Part shown: positions 43,431 to 51,042 of the stretch, one piece after another | Layout of the letters: the number at the start of each line of letters is the position of its first letter | Position numbering within the stretch: the stretch's first letter is position 1 | Origin: an uncultured Caldilineaceae bacterium | Lineage (GTDB): Bacteria > Chloroflexota > Anaerolineae > Caldilineales > Caldilineaceae | DNA length: 64,000 nucleotides | Direction: 5' to 3' | Assembly: GCA_951812725.1 (NCBI GenBank) | Contig: OX638330.1 | Coordinates: 5,001,405-5,065,404, forward strand | Translations under genes and position numbers: made by a program | Notes under the pieces: generated by a model | Told to the model about the DNA's origin: nothing | What the model saw: only the letters and a program-made list of their open reading frames with translations | Database searches by the model: none

Positions 43431-44312
43431 CTAGCCTTTGATGCCGGTCAGAGAGATGCCGCGTACAAAGTAGCGCTGCAACAGCAGAAAAACCAGGAGC
43501 ACGGGCAGCGTGACGACAACGGAGCCGGCCATCAGGCGGGGCCAGCTGGTGTACCACTGCCTCTGTACGAGGGCGACGCCGAGCTGGACGGTAAAGAGAT
43601 ACTTGCGGTCGAGGAAGATGAACGGCCCGAAGAAGTTGTTCCAGGAGGCCATAAAGGAGAAGACGCCCAGCGTGGCCAGGGCCGGTTTCATAAGCGGCAG
43701 GGCGATGCGCCGGTAGATGCCAAAGGAGTTGCAGCCGTCGATGCGGGCGGCGTCTTCCAGCTCCACCGGCAGCGAAAACATAAACTGGCGCAGCAGGAAT
43801 GTTCCGTAGGCGGAGCTGAGCATGGCGGGCACGATCAGGGGCAGATGTGTGTTGACCCAGCCGACGCGGTGCATGACGATGTAGAGCGGGATAACGGTGA
43901 CGGCATAGGGCACCATCATTGTCGACAGGACGATGATGAAGAGGACATTTTTGCCCGGAAAATCGAGGCGGGCGAAGGCAAAAGCGGCGAGCGAGGATGT
44001 AATCAGCTGGCCACCGACGCTCAGAACAGCGATCTTGACGCTGTTATAAAGAAATATCCCAAAGGGCTGGTCGAGGAAGAGGTCGCCGTAGGCTTCCAAA
44101 GTGGGCTCCAGCGGGAGCCAGGTTGGCGGGATCTGAAAAGCCTCGAATTCTGTCTTGAACGAGGTTGAGATCATCCACCAGAAGGGTGCCAGCGCGGCCA
44201 AACCCAGCACAATCAGCAGAATGTGGGTAACGGTGTTGGCCAAAAGCTCTTGTTGTTTGAGACTTGCCGCACGCTCAACGCGTGCCGCGCGCATGGATGA
44301 AACTCTTTGCAC
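43431..44312 (-). CDS. ABC sugar transporter permease, MalG type (importer 4)
   Basis: A 293-residue permease. The first helix is THILLIVLGLAALAPFWWM, STSFKTEFEAFQIPP is the usual loop, the EAA motif is LEDAARIDGCNSFGIYRRIALP (about residues 183-204), and the C-terminus is GISLTGIKG. The GTG at 44312 follows AAGGGG by 7 nt; an ATG six codons later is less well placed. Last gene of importer 4. Confidence 0.92.
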   Translation of the reverse strand: MQRVSSMRAARVERAASLKQQELLANTVTHILLIVLGLAALAPFWWMISTSFKTEFEAFQIPPTWLPLEPTLEAYGDLFLDQPFGIFLYNSVKIAVLSVGGQLITSSLAAFAFARLDFPGKNVLFIIVLSTMMVPYAVTVIPLYIVMHRVGWVNTHLPLIVPAMLSSAYGTFLLRQFMFSLPVELEDAARIDGCNSFGIYRRIALPLMKPALATLGVFSFMASWNNFFGPFIFLDRKYLFTVQLGVALVQRQWYTSWPRLMAGSVVVTLPVLLVFLLLQRYFVRGISLTGIKG

Positions 44313-44396
44313 GGGTATCCCCTTTTTCGACGTTCGCCAACTCCCCTACCGCCGGCTCAGGCCGCAATCAACGCTGGTTTCTCAAACTCTGGTTTC

Positions 44397-45317
44397 TCAA
44401 TAGTGTACCCACAGCTTGGCCAGACGCACCTGGATCATCGTGATTGTAAAGATGACCATGGCCAGGATCCAGGCCATAGCCGAAGCATACCCCATCTTGG
44501 AGCTGCCGAAGGCCATCTGCCAGAGGTAATAGATGTAGACGTTGGTCGAATTTATCGGTCCGCCCTGGGTCATAACATAGATGAGGCCAAAGGTCTGGAA
44601 GGTGCCGATCACGCTCATGACGAGAATGAAGAACATGGTGGGCGTGAGCAGCGGGATCGTAATTCTGAAGAACCGGCTCAATGGCCCTGCACCGTCGATG
44701 GTGGCGGCTTCATACAGGTGATCGGGGATCCCTTGCAGGCCGGCCAGATAGAGGACCATATTGTAGCCGAGCCCCTGCCAGACGGTGACCATGGCGACGG
44801 CGGGCATGGCCCAAAAGACATCGCTGAGCCAGTTGGGCCCGTCAATACGGACCCAGGAGAGGACATAGTTGATGAGACCGAACTCCCCGTCATACAGCCA
44901 TCGGAACATGAGGCCGACGGCAACAACCGAAGTGACCAGCGGCAGGAAGAAGGCGAGCCGGTAGAGGTAGCGCAGCCTGATTGGCCGGTCGAGCAGTGCC
45001 GCCAGAATCAGCGGGAAGGTCACGGAGGGCACTATGATCCAGCCTGCATATCTGAAGGTATTGCCCAAAACCTTCCAGAAGAGACGATCACGGCTTACCA
45101 GGCGGGCGTAGTTTTTGAGCCCAACCAGTTCGGGTGGACTGACCATATCCCATGTATGGAAGCTCATGTAGAGGGATGCAGCGATCGGGAGGAAGATGAA
45201 GGCAACGATGCCGATGATGAGGGGCGCGATAAAGAGGTAGCCCTCATATCGATGCCAGCGAATATTGCTTTTTTTCGTTTTGGCGACGAGGCGGGTCAAA
45301 GCCTGTGACTGAGCCAT
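44397..45317 (-). CDS. ABC sugar transporter permease, MalF type (importer 4)
   Basis: A 306-residue permease with a short basic N-terminus (VAKTKKSNIRWHRYEG), first helix LFIAPLIIGIVAFIFLPIAA and the periplasmic start YMSFHTWDMVSPPE. The docking loop is LYEAATIDGAGPLSRFFRITIP (about residues 201-222). It sits between the binding protein and the MalG-type gene, and no ATPase gene is present. Confidence 0.92.
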   Translation of the reverse strand: MAQSQALTRLVAKTKKSNIRWHRYEGYLFIAPLIIGIVAFIFLPIAASLYMSFHTWDMVSPPELVGLKNYARLVSRDRLFWKVLGNTFRYAGWIIVPSVTFPLILAALLDRPIRLRYLYRLAFFLPLVTSVVAVGLMFRWLYDGEFGLINYVLSWVRIDGPNWLSDVFWAMPAVAMVTVWQGLGYNMVLYLAGLQGIPDHLYEAATIDGAGPLSRFFRITIPLLTPTMFFILVMSVIGTFQTFGLIYVMTQGGPINSTNVYIYYLWQMAFGSSKMGYASAMAWILAMVIFTITMIQVRLAKLWVHY

Positions 45318-45334
45318 AATCTGTCCTGCGACAC

Positions 45335-45371
45335 ACCTGGAGCCGCACAGTGGGCGACGGCGATTCCAGGT
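45335..45371 (-). promoter_or_regulatory. Intercistronic hairpin between binding protein and permease
   Basis: ACCTGGA (45335-45341) pairs with TCCAGGT (45365-45371). An inner GCCG/CGGC pairing is separated by a GA bulge. It lies between the importer 4 binding-protein stop and the permease start. Confidence 0.45.
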
Positions 45372-45447
45372 ATATCGCAGGCTTGGAAGACTTCCGGATC
45401 GATTTTACCTATCTGTCCGCTACCGAACCCAAGCGAACATCAGGCCT

Positions 45448-46803
45448 TTAGTACTGCTCCTCATTGGCATCGGCGAGGATGTCCTCCATCACCACCTGTA
45501 TCTCGTTGAGCGCTTCGGCGGGGGTCATCTGCCCAAGGAAGGCGGCCTGCAGGTTGGGGATGACGGCGGTGCCGAGCAGTTCACCGTGGTTGACGCCGAG
45601 CGAGTCGTTGGCAGCCAGGTCGGAGTTGAAGCATGCATCGACAAAGACTTCGCCGCCGCGGGCAGCCATCTCCTCGGTCACGAACCCTTCGGGGCGGCCG
45701 GCGGGGATGGAGAAGCCGGTTCTGCCCAGCACAAGGGCGCCTTCGCCGATCGACATATGCTTGAGGAAGGCGAAGGCGGCGTCGGGATGGTCTGTGTCGG
45801 CGACGATGCCGAAGCCGGAGGTCCACATCATAGTTGTCTTGGGGCCGCCCTCGAAGGCGCGCGGGTTGCGCACAACATGCCAATCGATCTTGTCGGTATT
45901 CTGGAGCAGGGCGACGGTATCGATTGTGTGGCTGGCCCACATGGCGATGCGTCCTGTCAGCTGACGCGAGCTGGCGCCTTCGGTGGACAGCTGTTCGGGC
46001 GAGGGTGAAATATCGTGGGTCAGGATGGTGTCCACGAGCCATTCTATCGCTTCGATATTCTTCGGATCGTTGGCCGTGGGCGTGGTGAGGTCCCAATTCC
46101 AGCGGTCGAAGTATCCTTTGCCCTCATTGGCCCACATCCAGTGTTCGTTGGCCCAGGGCCCGGTCTGCGTCATCCAGCCGAAGATCTTGTCCTGGCCGTC
46201 GCCGGAGGTCAGCTGCTGGCCCATTTCGAGGCAGTCGGCCCACGTCCAGCCGTCTTCGGGATAGGCAACGCCGGCCTCATCGAAGAGGCCCTTGTTGTAG
46301 ATTACGGCGTGGGTTACATAGTCCTTGGGCAGACCGAAGAGCTTGCCTTCGACGGTGTAGAGCTGGAGCAGGGCGGGCGCGACGGGGTCGTCGTCGTAAT
46401 CGGTGTCTGCGTCGAGATAGGGATTCAGATCGACCAGGATGCCCTTTTTGCTCCAGATTCTGGGCGGCCCATAGGTGGCCACGATGGCGATGTCGGGGGG
46501 GTCGCCGGCGGCGATGCGGGCGTTGATCTTGGCGAGCATATCCGGCCAGGATCCGATAGTAGGGCTGATGAGAATGTCCACGTCGGGCATGACGTCTTTG
46601 AACTTGTCGAATGCCTCGCCGTGTACTTCGTCGGGTTCGTAGCCCAGGTATTCGAGCTGGATGCCTTCGGCGGCTGCACCATCACCGCCGTCGGAAGCGG
46701 CCGGTGATTCGACCGGTTGACAGGCGGCGAGAAGGGTTGCCCCGCCGATGGCGCCGGCTGTCAGTTGCAGGAATTCGCGTCTTCTCATGGGCTTAGCGTT
46801 CAC
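45448..46803 (-). CDS. ABC sugar transporter substrate-binding protein, Tat-type lipoprotein (importer 4)
   Basis: A 451-residue family 1 solute-binding protein with a twin-arginine motif (MRRREFLQLTAGA) and lipobox LLAAC. The mature domain contains KINARIAAGDPPDIAIV and VIYNKGLFDEAGVAYPEDG. It starts with GTG, with AGGAG 6 nt upstream. Its predicted -35 box coincides with the target site of MITE copy B, so the insertion may have changed its expression. Confidence 0.9.
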   Translation of the reverse strand: MNAKPMRRREFLQLTAGAIGGATLLAACQPVESPAASDGGDGAAAEGIQLEYLGYEPDEVHGEAFDKFKDVMPDVDILISPTIGSWPDMLAKINARIAAGDPPDIAIVATYGPPRIWSKKGILVDLNPYLDADTDYDDDPVAPALLQLYTVEGKLFGLPKDYVTHAVIYNKGLFDEAGVAYPEDGWTWADCLEMGQQLTSGDGQDKIFGWMTQTGPWANEHWMWANEGKGYFDRWNWDLTTPTANDPKNIEAIEWLVDTILTHDISPSPEQLSTEGASSRQLTGRIAMWASHTIDTVALLQNTDKIDWHVVRNPRAFEGGPKTTMMWTSGFGIVADTDHPDAAFAFLKHMSIGEGALVLGRTGFSIPAGRPEGFVTEEMAARGGEVFVDACFNSDLAANDSLGVNHGELLGTAVIPNLQAAFLGQMTPAEALNEIQVVMEDILADANEEQY

Positions 46804-46854
46804 AGTGGTCTCCTCTTGGAATATTGATGAAGGTTCTGTGCGTGGATTGCCGGT

Positions 46855-46883
46855 ATTCTACAGTACCTGAATTTCATTTGCAA
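46855..46883 (-). promoter_or_regulatory. Candidate promoter for importer 4, abutting a MITE
   Basis: On the minus strand, TTGCAA (46878-46883, 4 of 6), a 17-nt spacer and TAGAAT (46855-46860, 5 of 6) lie about 50 nt before the GTG. The -35 hexamer lies inside the 8-bp target repeat of MITE copy B. Confidence 0.5.
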
Positions 46884-47186
46884 TCGTAACTACTCAGCCG
46901 CAACTGATTCGCAACCCTGGACGAGGCGAGCAAAGGTGTTTTTTCTCCCCTCATTGTTGGATTTTGGGCGGTCGGGCCTTCGGCCCTCCCTTGTGCAGGG
47001 GCTGCGCCCCCGCAACGCCCCCCTACAAAACCATCGCTCACCGACCGTGTGTGCGCATTCCAGCAGTGCCGCTCCACTAACGTGGCTGCCGCCAACCGAA
47101 TACGCAATCAGATAGCCTGAATGGCGGTGGGGATAAAGGGCTGGTCAAGACAGGCACTGTATATGGCTTAGGAGTTACTGGCAATC
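46878..47186. mobile_element. IS66-like MITE copy B with 8-bp target duplication
   Basis: The element is 46886-47178 (293 bp), with ends GTAACTACTCAGCC and GGCTTAGGAGTTAC. Flanking repeats are TTGCAATC (46878-46885) and TGGCAATC (47179-47186), identical at 7 of 8 positions. It has the same orientation as copy A. Reading frames inside it are by-products of a GC-rich palindromic interior (GGGCCTTCGGCCC). Confidence 0.88.
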
Positions 47187-47213
47187 TCTATATCATTGCG
47201 GGCAGGGCGGGTT

Positions 47214-47262
47214 GTCTGAACTGTGACTCATGTGATTTTAGTGATGGGCTGTGATTAGGGCA
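47214..47262 (+). repeat. Degenerate CTGTGATT-type intergenic repeat
   Basis: The stretch contains CTGAACTGTGACT, TGTGATTTTAGTGAT and CTGTGATTAG in succession, a rhythm of TGTGAT-like units every 9-10 nt. Similar dispersed repeats occur in several other bacterial phyla. The rest of 47187-47563 holds nothing I can name. Confidence 0.45.
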
Positions 47263-47563
47263 CGGTTGGCGGAGGTGGGTTTGGATGCGCGTTGGATGCG
47301 TGTTCACGAGCGTTTAAGAGCAGTTGTAATGAGATCTTCCGATATTTGAACGCTCGAAAACGGCGCTCAGAGTGGCTATCAGCGGGTCGGCGGATTGGCA
47401 CTTTGGGCCGGCTCCAGGACGGGGCGGCACGACGCGGCTTTTGCGGTCCGGTATGGATAAGAATTGCCGTAAAGTGACCGAATACGGTTAAAATCGCGGA
47501 CACTGGCGTTCGAAAGGGACAGAATCACACAATAACGGCCTGTTCTCGGCCCAGGGATAGAGC

Positions 47564-48451
47564 ATGAAACGCAAGATAGGTGTCGGAATCGCGGTGGTGT
47601 TGGTGATCGTGGTCGTTCTCGGCGCGTCGCAGCTACGGGCCCAGGGGGTGCTGACCCTCGAGGGGCTGGCGGAGAAGCTCAATCTGCTGACGACCGACCA
47701 GGAGCAGCTGACGGCGCGCGTGGCCGCGCTGGAAGCCGCGGCCGCGTCGGCGAACTGGCTGGCGGGCATCCCCATCCGCGCCGAAAACCGCTGCACGCGG
47801 TACGAGTCGGACGATTACCGCTATCCGCAGAGTTTGGAGGCACAGATCATGGCGGAGATGGACGGCAGCTTCTACAGCCCGTACACCGGCGAGACGTTCG
47901 CCTGGGGGGAGGACGTCGACATCGAGCATATCGTCGCCCGCAGTGAAGCGCACGACAGCGGCCTGTGCGCGGCCGACATCTTCACGCGCCTTGCGTTCGC
48001 CAGCGACCCGCTCAACCTGACCTTTGCTTCCCCTGCAGTGAACCGGGACCAGAAGGTGGCCAAGGATGTGGCTGAATGGCTGCCGGAGTTGAACAAGTGC
48101 TGGTATGTCAACCGGGTCGTTGCCGTCAAGCGGCGCTACGGGCTGTCGATGGATGCCCGCGAGGCGGAGGCGGCGCTGGCGGTGCTTGAGGCCTGTCCTT
48201 CCGTCGCCATGGAGATCGTCGCCGCGGCGGAAGCTGAAGAGGTCACGCCTACGCCCGCGGCCAGTTCAGACACCGAGCAGCAGTCAGGGCCGCAGGTGGA
48301 AGGTGATCCGCTGGAGCTGTACGACGATAACGGCAACGGGCGCATCACCTGCGCTGAGGCGGAGCGGCATGGCATCGCGCCTGTGCGTAGCGATCATCCG
48401 GCTTATCAGTATATGCGGGATCCTGATGGGGATGGGGTGGTGTGTGAGTAG
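47564..48451 (+). CDS. Secreted HNH nuclease with C-terminal excalibur domain
   Basis: A 295-residue exported protein. Residues 4-24 form a signal or anchor helix, and 30-58 a short coiled coil (EKLNLLTTDQEQLTARVAA). The middle has the HNH/DUF1524-type core: DVDIEHIVARSE (metal/general-base His, about 120), SDPLNLTFASPAVN (about 147-160), DVAEWLP and VKRRYGLSMD. After a low-complexity linker the last 40 residues form an excalibur calcium-binding domain (DDNGNGRITCAEAERHG, DPDGDGVVCE) with its conserved Cys pair. It would degrade nucleic acid outside the membrane. Related fragments occur at 52388 and 54582. Confidence 0.8.
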   Translation: MKRKIGVGIAVVLVIVVVLGASQLRAQGVLTLEGLAEKLNLLTTDQEQLTARVAALEAAAASANWLAGIPIRAENRCTRYESDDYRYPQSLEAQIMAEMDGSFYSPYTGETFAWGEDVDIEHIVARSEAHDSGLCAADIFTRLAFASDPLNLTFASPAVNRDQKVAKDVAEWLPELNKCWYVNRVVAVKRRYGLSMDAREAEAALAVLEACPSVAMEIVAAAEAEEVTPTPAASSDTEQQSGPQVEGDPLELYDDNGNGRITCAEAERHGIAPVRSDHPAYQYMRDPDGDGVVCE

Positions 48452-48498
48452 TGGGGGCGCCGGATCTTTCAGGCCCCGTATTGGACGCTCCTATGCGC

Positions 48499-48750
48499 CT
48501 ATGTACTTGCCTTTCTTTGTCGATCCAGGGCCTCGTCAGTTGCGGGATAGAACAGTGCTATAATCCTTCCGCTGGGCGCAGTGTTCCATGAGTGAAGTTC
48601 CATTCCTTCCTTCGCAGCGGATGATACCACTGATTGGAAGTCATCGGCGCTCACTTCTCCCCTTACTTCTGCCAATTCCTGTCTGATGAGATCAATTGTG
48701 CGTTGGGTCTCGCCGTGCAACCATGCTCTTTGTTCTGGTCCGTTTGGCAT
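48499..48750 (-). CDS. Small hypothetical protein
   Basis: An 83-residue protein with no signal or membrane segment. A predicted helical N-terminal part (HGETQRTIDLIRQELAEVRG) is followed by VSADDFQSVVSSAAKEGMEL and a short C-terminal strand (GRIIALFYP). AGGAG lies 7 nt before the ATG at 48750, supporting translation. The family is not recognised. It sits between the HNH nuclease gene and a HEPN-like gene. Confidence 0.5.
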   Translation of the reverse strand: MPNGPEQRAWLHGETQRTIDLIRQELAEVRGEVSADDFQSVVSSAAKEGMELHSWNTAPSGRIIALFYPATDEALDRQRKAST

Positions 48751-48934
48751 CTCTGTTCTCCTTCCACGTGAATCAGACCCCGGCTTCCCTGCGTTTTGCC
48801 CGGCCACCATGATGTGCTGAGCCCCCACGATCCGTCAAATATCTATCTGGGACGGAATTCCCGCCGATCGCCGTCCCCACAGGCGTTTTTCGGCCAGATT
48901 TCCCGCTCGCGGGGCGGCGGGCCGACCTGTTCCA

Positions 48935-48955
48935 CGCTTAGAATCGCTCTCAGCG
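48935..48955. repeat. CGCTTAGA-N5-TCTCAGCG repeat, copy 1
   Basis: An imperfect 8-bp hairpin with a 5-nt loop, also found at 50906-50926 and 53614-53634. This copy is followed by TTTTTT on the plus strand, so it could serve as a terminator there. The others lie downstream of the CRDC-type genes. Confidence 0.65.
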
Positions 48956-49001
48956 CGTTTTTTGGCCCGCCTGGGCGGCCCCAACATCGTCTTATGAGGG
49001 G

Positions 49002-49679
49002 TTAGTCTTGCGTAGGTTGCCGGTTTCTACTAGCCAAAAATTCACCCTTGCGTGATTGTTCTTGGGACAATCCAGATTCTAGGTAATACAAAAGGTTTTC
49101 GATATTTGGAACGGCTTCGATTGGAACCCACATTTGTATTCTTGAAGTGCCTGTGCACCCCTCCACTAGCTGTTCCAGCACTTCGCCAACAGCCGAAAGC
49201 GCTTCATCAACAGACTCATTGCTGATTGGTTGAAGGGTAAAATTTGGATTATTGAGGGCCACATGGAGATCAAAGTGAGCGATTCTCTTATGACGGTGTT
49301 CTTTCAGTGGAGCTATTTTGTCCTGAGCTTTTTCGATAAGATCTTCGATTTTTGACTTAAGAGTTGGGTCACTGATGTCGGCCAGCAAGGCACAAAGTGA
49401 CAGATTCTCTTGTCTCCCCTGCCGGGCCGGGTCAGTGAGTCTTGAAAGCCTAAGAATCACATCATTCACGAAAACCCTATACACCTCAATGAAGAAGTAT
49501 CCCCCCGCAGATTTCAGTAATGATCGTTGTTCTTCACTTTCCACAAGTTCTCTGATCATGGCCCAATTCATATGAACGTGAATTACCTGATTGTGAAGCA
49601 CATAGTATTTGGTACCCAATTTTGGGCCGAATATGCTCTCGAACTGGTTCTTTAGTTGTTCGCTAGACATATGGCTCAT
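49002..49679 (-). CDS. HEPN/AbiU2-like protein
   Basis: A 225-residue, largely helical protein. YFFIEVYRVFVNDVILRLSRLTDP (about residues 62-85) and the later EHRHKRIAHFDLH (about 127-139) resemble the two conserved helices of AbiU2-type HEPN proteins; the R(x4-6)H pattern is the usual RNase motif. It may be a ribonuclease toxin or abortive-infection protein. No partner antitoxin is evident next to it. Composition is AT-richer than its surroundings. GGAG lies 8 nt before the ATG. Confidence 0.55.
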   Translation of the reverse strand: MSHMSSEQLKNQFESIFGPKLGTKYYVLHNQVIHVHMNWAMIRELVESEEQRSLLKSAGGYFFIEVYRVFVNDVILRLSRLTDPARQGRQENLSLCALLADISDPTLKSKIEDLIEKAQDKIAPLKEHRHKRIAHFDLHVALNNPNFTLQPISNESVDEALSAVGEVLEQLVEGCTGTSRIQMWVPIEAVPNIENLLYYLESGLSQEQSRKGEFLASRNRQPTQD

Positions 49680-49785
49680 CTCTCAAGCTCCGCTACTCTT
49701 GTTTTGAATCCGATGAGGCTCTAACTGCCTCTACAATATTGCATCCTGAAATTGCCGCCGGCCCGGCCAATGCCCCGTAACCCCC

Positions 49786-50439
49786 TCACTCACACACAAT
49801 TCCGTCATCATCGCGGTCGTCCATGTACTGGTAGGCGGGATGATCACGCCGCACCGGCGCGATGCCGTGGCCGCGTGCCTCGGCGCACGTGATGCGGCCG
49901 TTGTTATTGTCGTCGTACAGTTCCAGCGCATTGCCGCCTTGCGCCGGCGGCGGTTGCGGGGCCTGGGCAGGCGTGTTGGGAGACGGCACGGGCGTGTTGG
50001 TGGGCGCAGGGGCGGCCGGAATGTCCTGTGCCAGGGGAAGCGAAGTCGTCTCTTGGCTTACGTTCAGGAGCTGCGCGTAAATCCAGCCGCGCTGCCCGTT
50101 CACGCAGCAGAACTCCAGCCAGTCACCGGCGGCGTTGCGGCCGCTGATGTCGAAGCGATCATCCTGTTCCACCGTCCCGACGATCGCAAATGCGGTTCCC
50201 GGTCCTGTTCTTACATTGACCTGTGCGCTGTTGACGGTGAAATGCGGGGCGGAAACCGGCGTATCGGTCGGGGACACAGGCCTGCTGGTGGCCGTGGGCG
50301 CAGGCGCGTTGGCAGCTGGGGGCACAGGCGTGTTGGTGGCCGGGGGCGGCGGTGGTTCAGACGAAGGCTCGTCACCTCCTCCGCAGGCGAGGAGGGCGAA
50401 TAGAACGAAGCAAGCGGCAACAAGCAGAAGTCGTTTCAT
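49786..50439 (-). CDS. SH3-excalibur lipoprotein
   Basis: A 217-residue surface lipoprotein. The signal peptide ends in FALLAC (Cys at about 19), and a Pro/Thr-rich linker follows. A bacterial SH3 domain (VNVRTGPGTAFAIVGTVEQ, GWIYAQLLNV; about residues 68-130) comes next, then a second Pro-rich linker and an excalibur domain (DDNNNGRITCAEARGHG, DRDDDGIVCE). It probably binds cell-wall peptide and calcium. It is the second excalibur protein of the island, and its C-terminal module is close to that of the HNH nuclease at 47564. Confidence 0.82.
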   Translation of the reverse strand: MKRLLLVAACFVLFALLACGGGDEPSSEPPPPPATNTPVPPAANAPAPTATSRPVSPTDTPVSAPHFTVNSAQVNVRTGPGTAFAIVGTVEQDDRFDISGRNAAGDWLEFCCVNGQRGWIYAQLLNVSQETTSLPLAQDIPAAPAPTNTPVPSPNTPAQAPQPPPAQGGNALELYDDNNNGRITCAEARGHGIAPVRRDHPAYQYMDDRDDDGIVCE

Positions 50440-50527
50440 GATATGATCCTCATTGATCGAATTGTCTAGCTGGATTCAGTTATATTCAGATTCCACCCCT
50501 CCCAGGCCCATCAGCCTGCCCAGCCCT

Positions 50528-50545
50528 GCCCGCAGGCCTGCGGGC
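50528..50545. repeat. Perfect 18-bp palindrome
   Basis: GCCCGCAGG/CCTGCGGGC is perfectly self-complementary. GCCCGCAGGCCTGCCC recurs around 51789 and 53539, so this is a shared intergenic motif of the island. Confidence 0.7.
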
Positions 50546-50601
50546 CTGATTGCGCTGTCCGCATTGGTGGCCGCCGCGTCGCTTTGCCATGCGCGCGGGC
50601 G

Positions 50602-50823
50602 CTAGGGCCCGCTGTCGGGCGGTTTCTTCTGCTCCGTGACCTCCTTTTTGCGGTAGAAGTGGGTGCGCTCTTGCGGACCCGAGGACGGCTTCCACCGTCT
50701 GGCGGGGAGTACGTAGATGTATATGATCCACCAGATCACAAGCGCCAGGGGGATTAAGACGGTAACGATGGCTTCGATGTCGCCCTCGAGGACGAGCTGA
50801 GCAAAACGGACTGTGTGCCGCAT
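50602..50823 (-). CDS. RFAQL-type small membrane protein, copy 1
   Basis: A 73-residue protein with one central membrane helix (VTVLIPLALVIWWIIYIYVL, about residues 20-39). A short N-terminus contains VRFAQLVLEGD, and the basic, hydrophilic tail contains RRWKPSSGPQERTHFYRKK. Three paralogues occur in the island (also 53298 and 55051). They match best at the ends and vary in the helix. AGGAGGG precedes the ATG. The family is unknown to me; a membrane anchor or holin-like role is speculative. Confidence 0.65.
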   Translation of the reverse strand: MRHTVRFAQLVLEGDIEAIVTVLIPLALVIWWIIYIYVLPARRWKPSSGPQERTHFYRKKEVTEQKKPPDSGP

Positions 50824-50842
50824 GGGTCCCTCCTGGTATGCC

Positions 50843-51042
50843 GCCCGGCGCGCCTGCTTGCGCTGGCGGCTGCCGCGGCGCGGGACGGCGGCCCTATGTC
50901 TTTCACGCTTAGAATCGCTCTCAGCGCGTCGACCAGGCCGAAAATCGGCCTTTCATCTGAAAAAGAAATTCGCAGCTTGAAAAAAGGCACCAGTCACAAG
51001 GCCAATGCCTGCAATAATCAAACCCCACAGGGTATATCGATA
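50843..51042. repeat. 200-bp repeat identical to 53551-53750
   Basis: By eye the two stretches match throughout. They include the CGCTTAGA hairpin, an AGGCCGA/TCGGCCT hairpin after the stop codon, and the last 30 codons of the CRDC-type genes. Identity drops sharply outside. This suggests recent duplication or gene conversion. Confidence 0.85.

Noticed and set aside
44307..45308. 333-codon plus-strand ORF opposite the importer 4 permease
   Set aside because: Same mirror effect; the composition is highly charged without any domain.
46874..47107. Similar minus- or plus-strand ORFs in the four miniature elements (GGRCGGAAPAQGRA-type peptides)
   Set aside because: They arise from the GC-rich palindromic core of the MITEs, lack ribosome sites, and have different ends in each copy; the frame is not protected.
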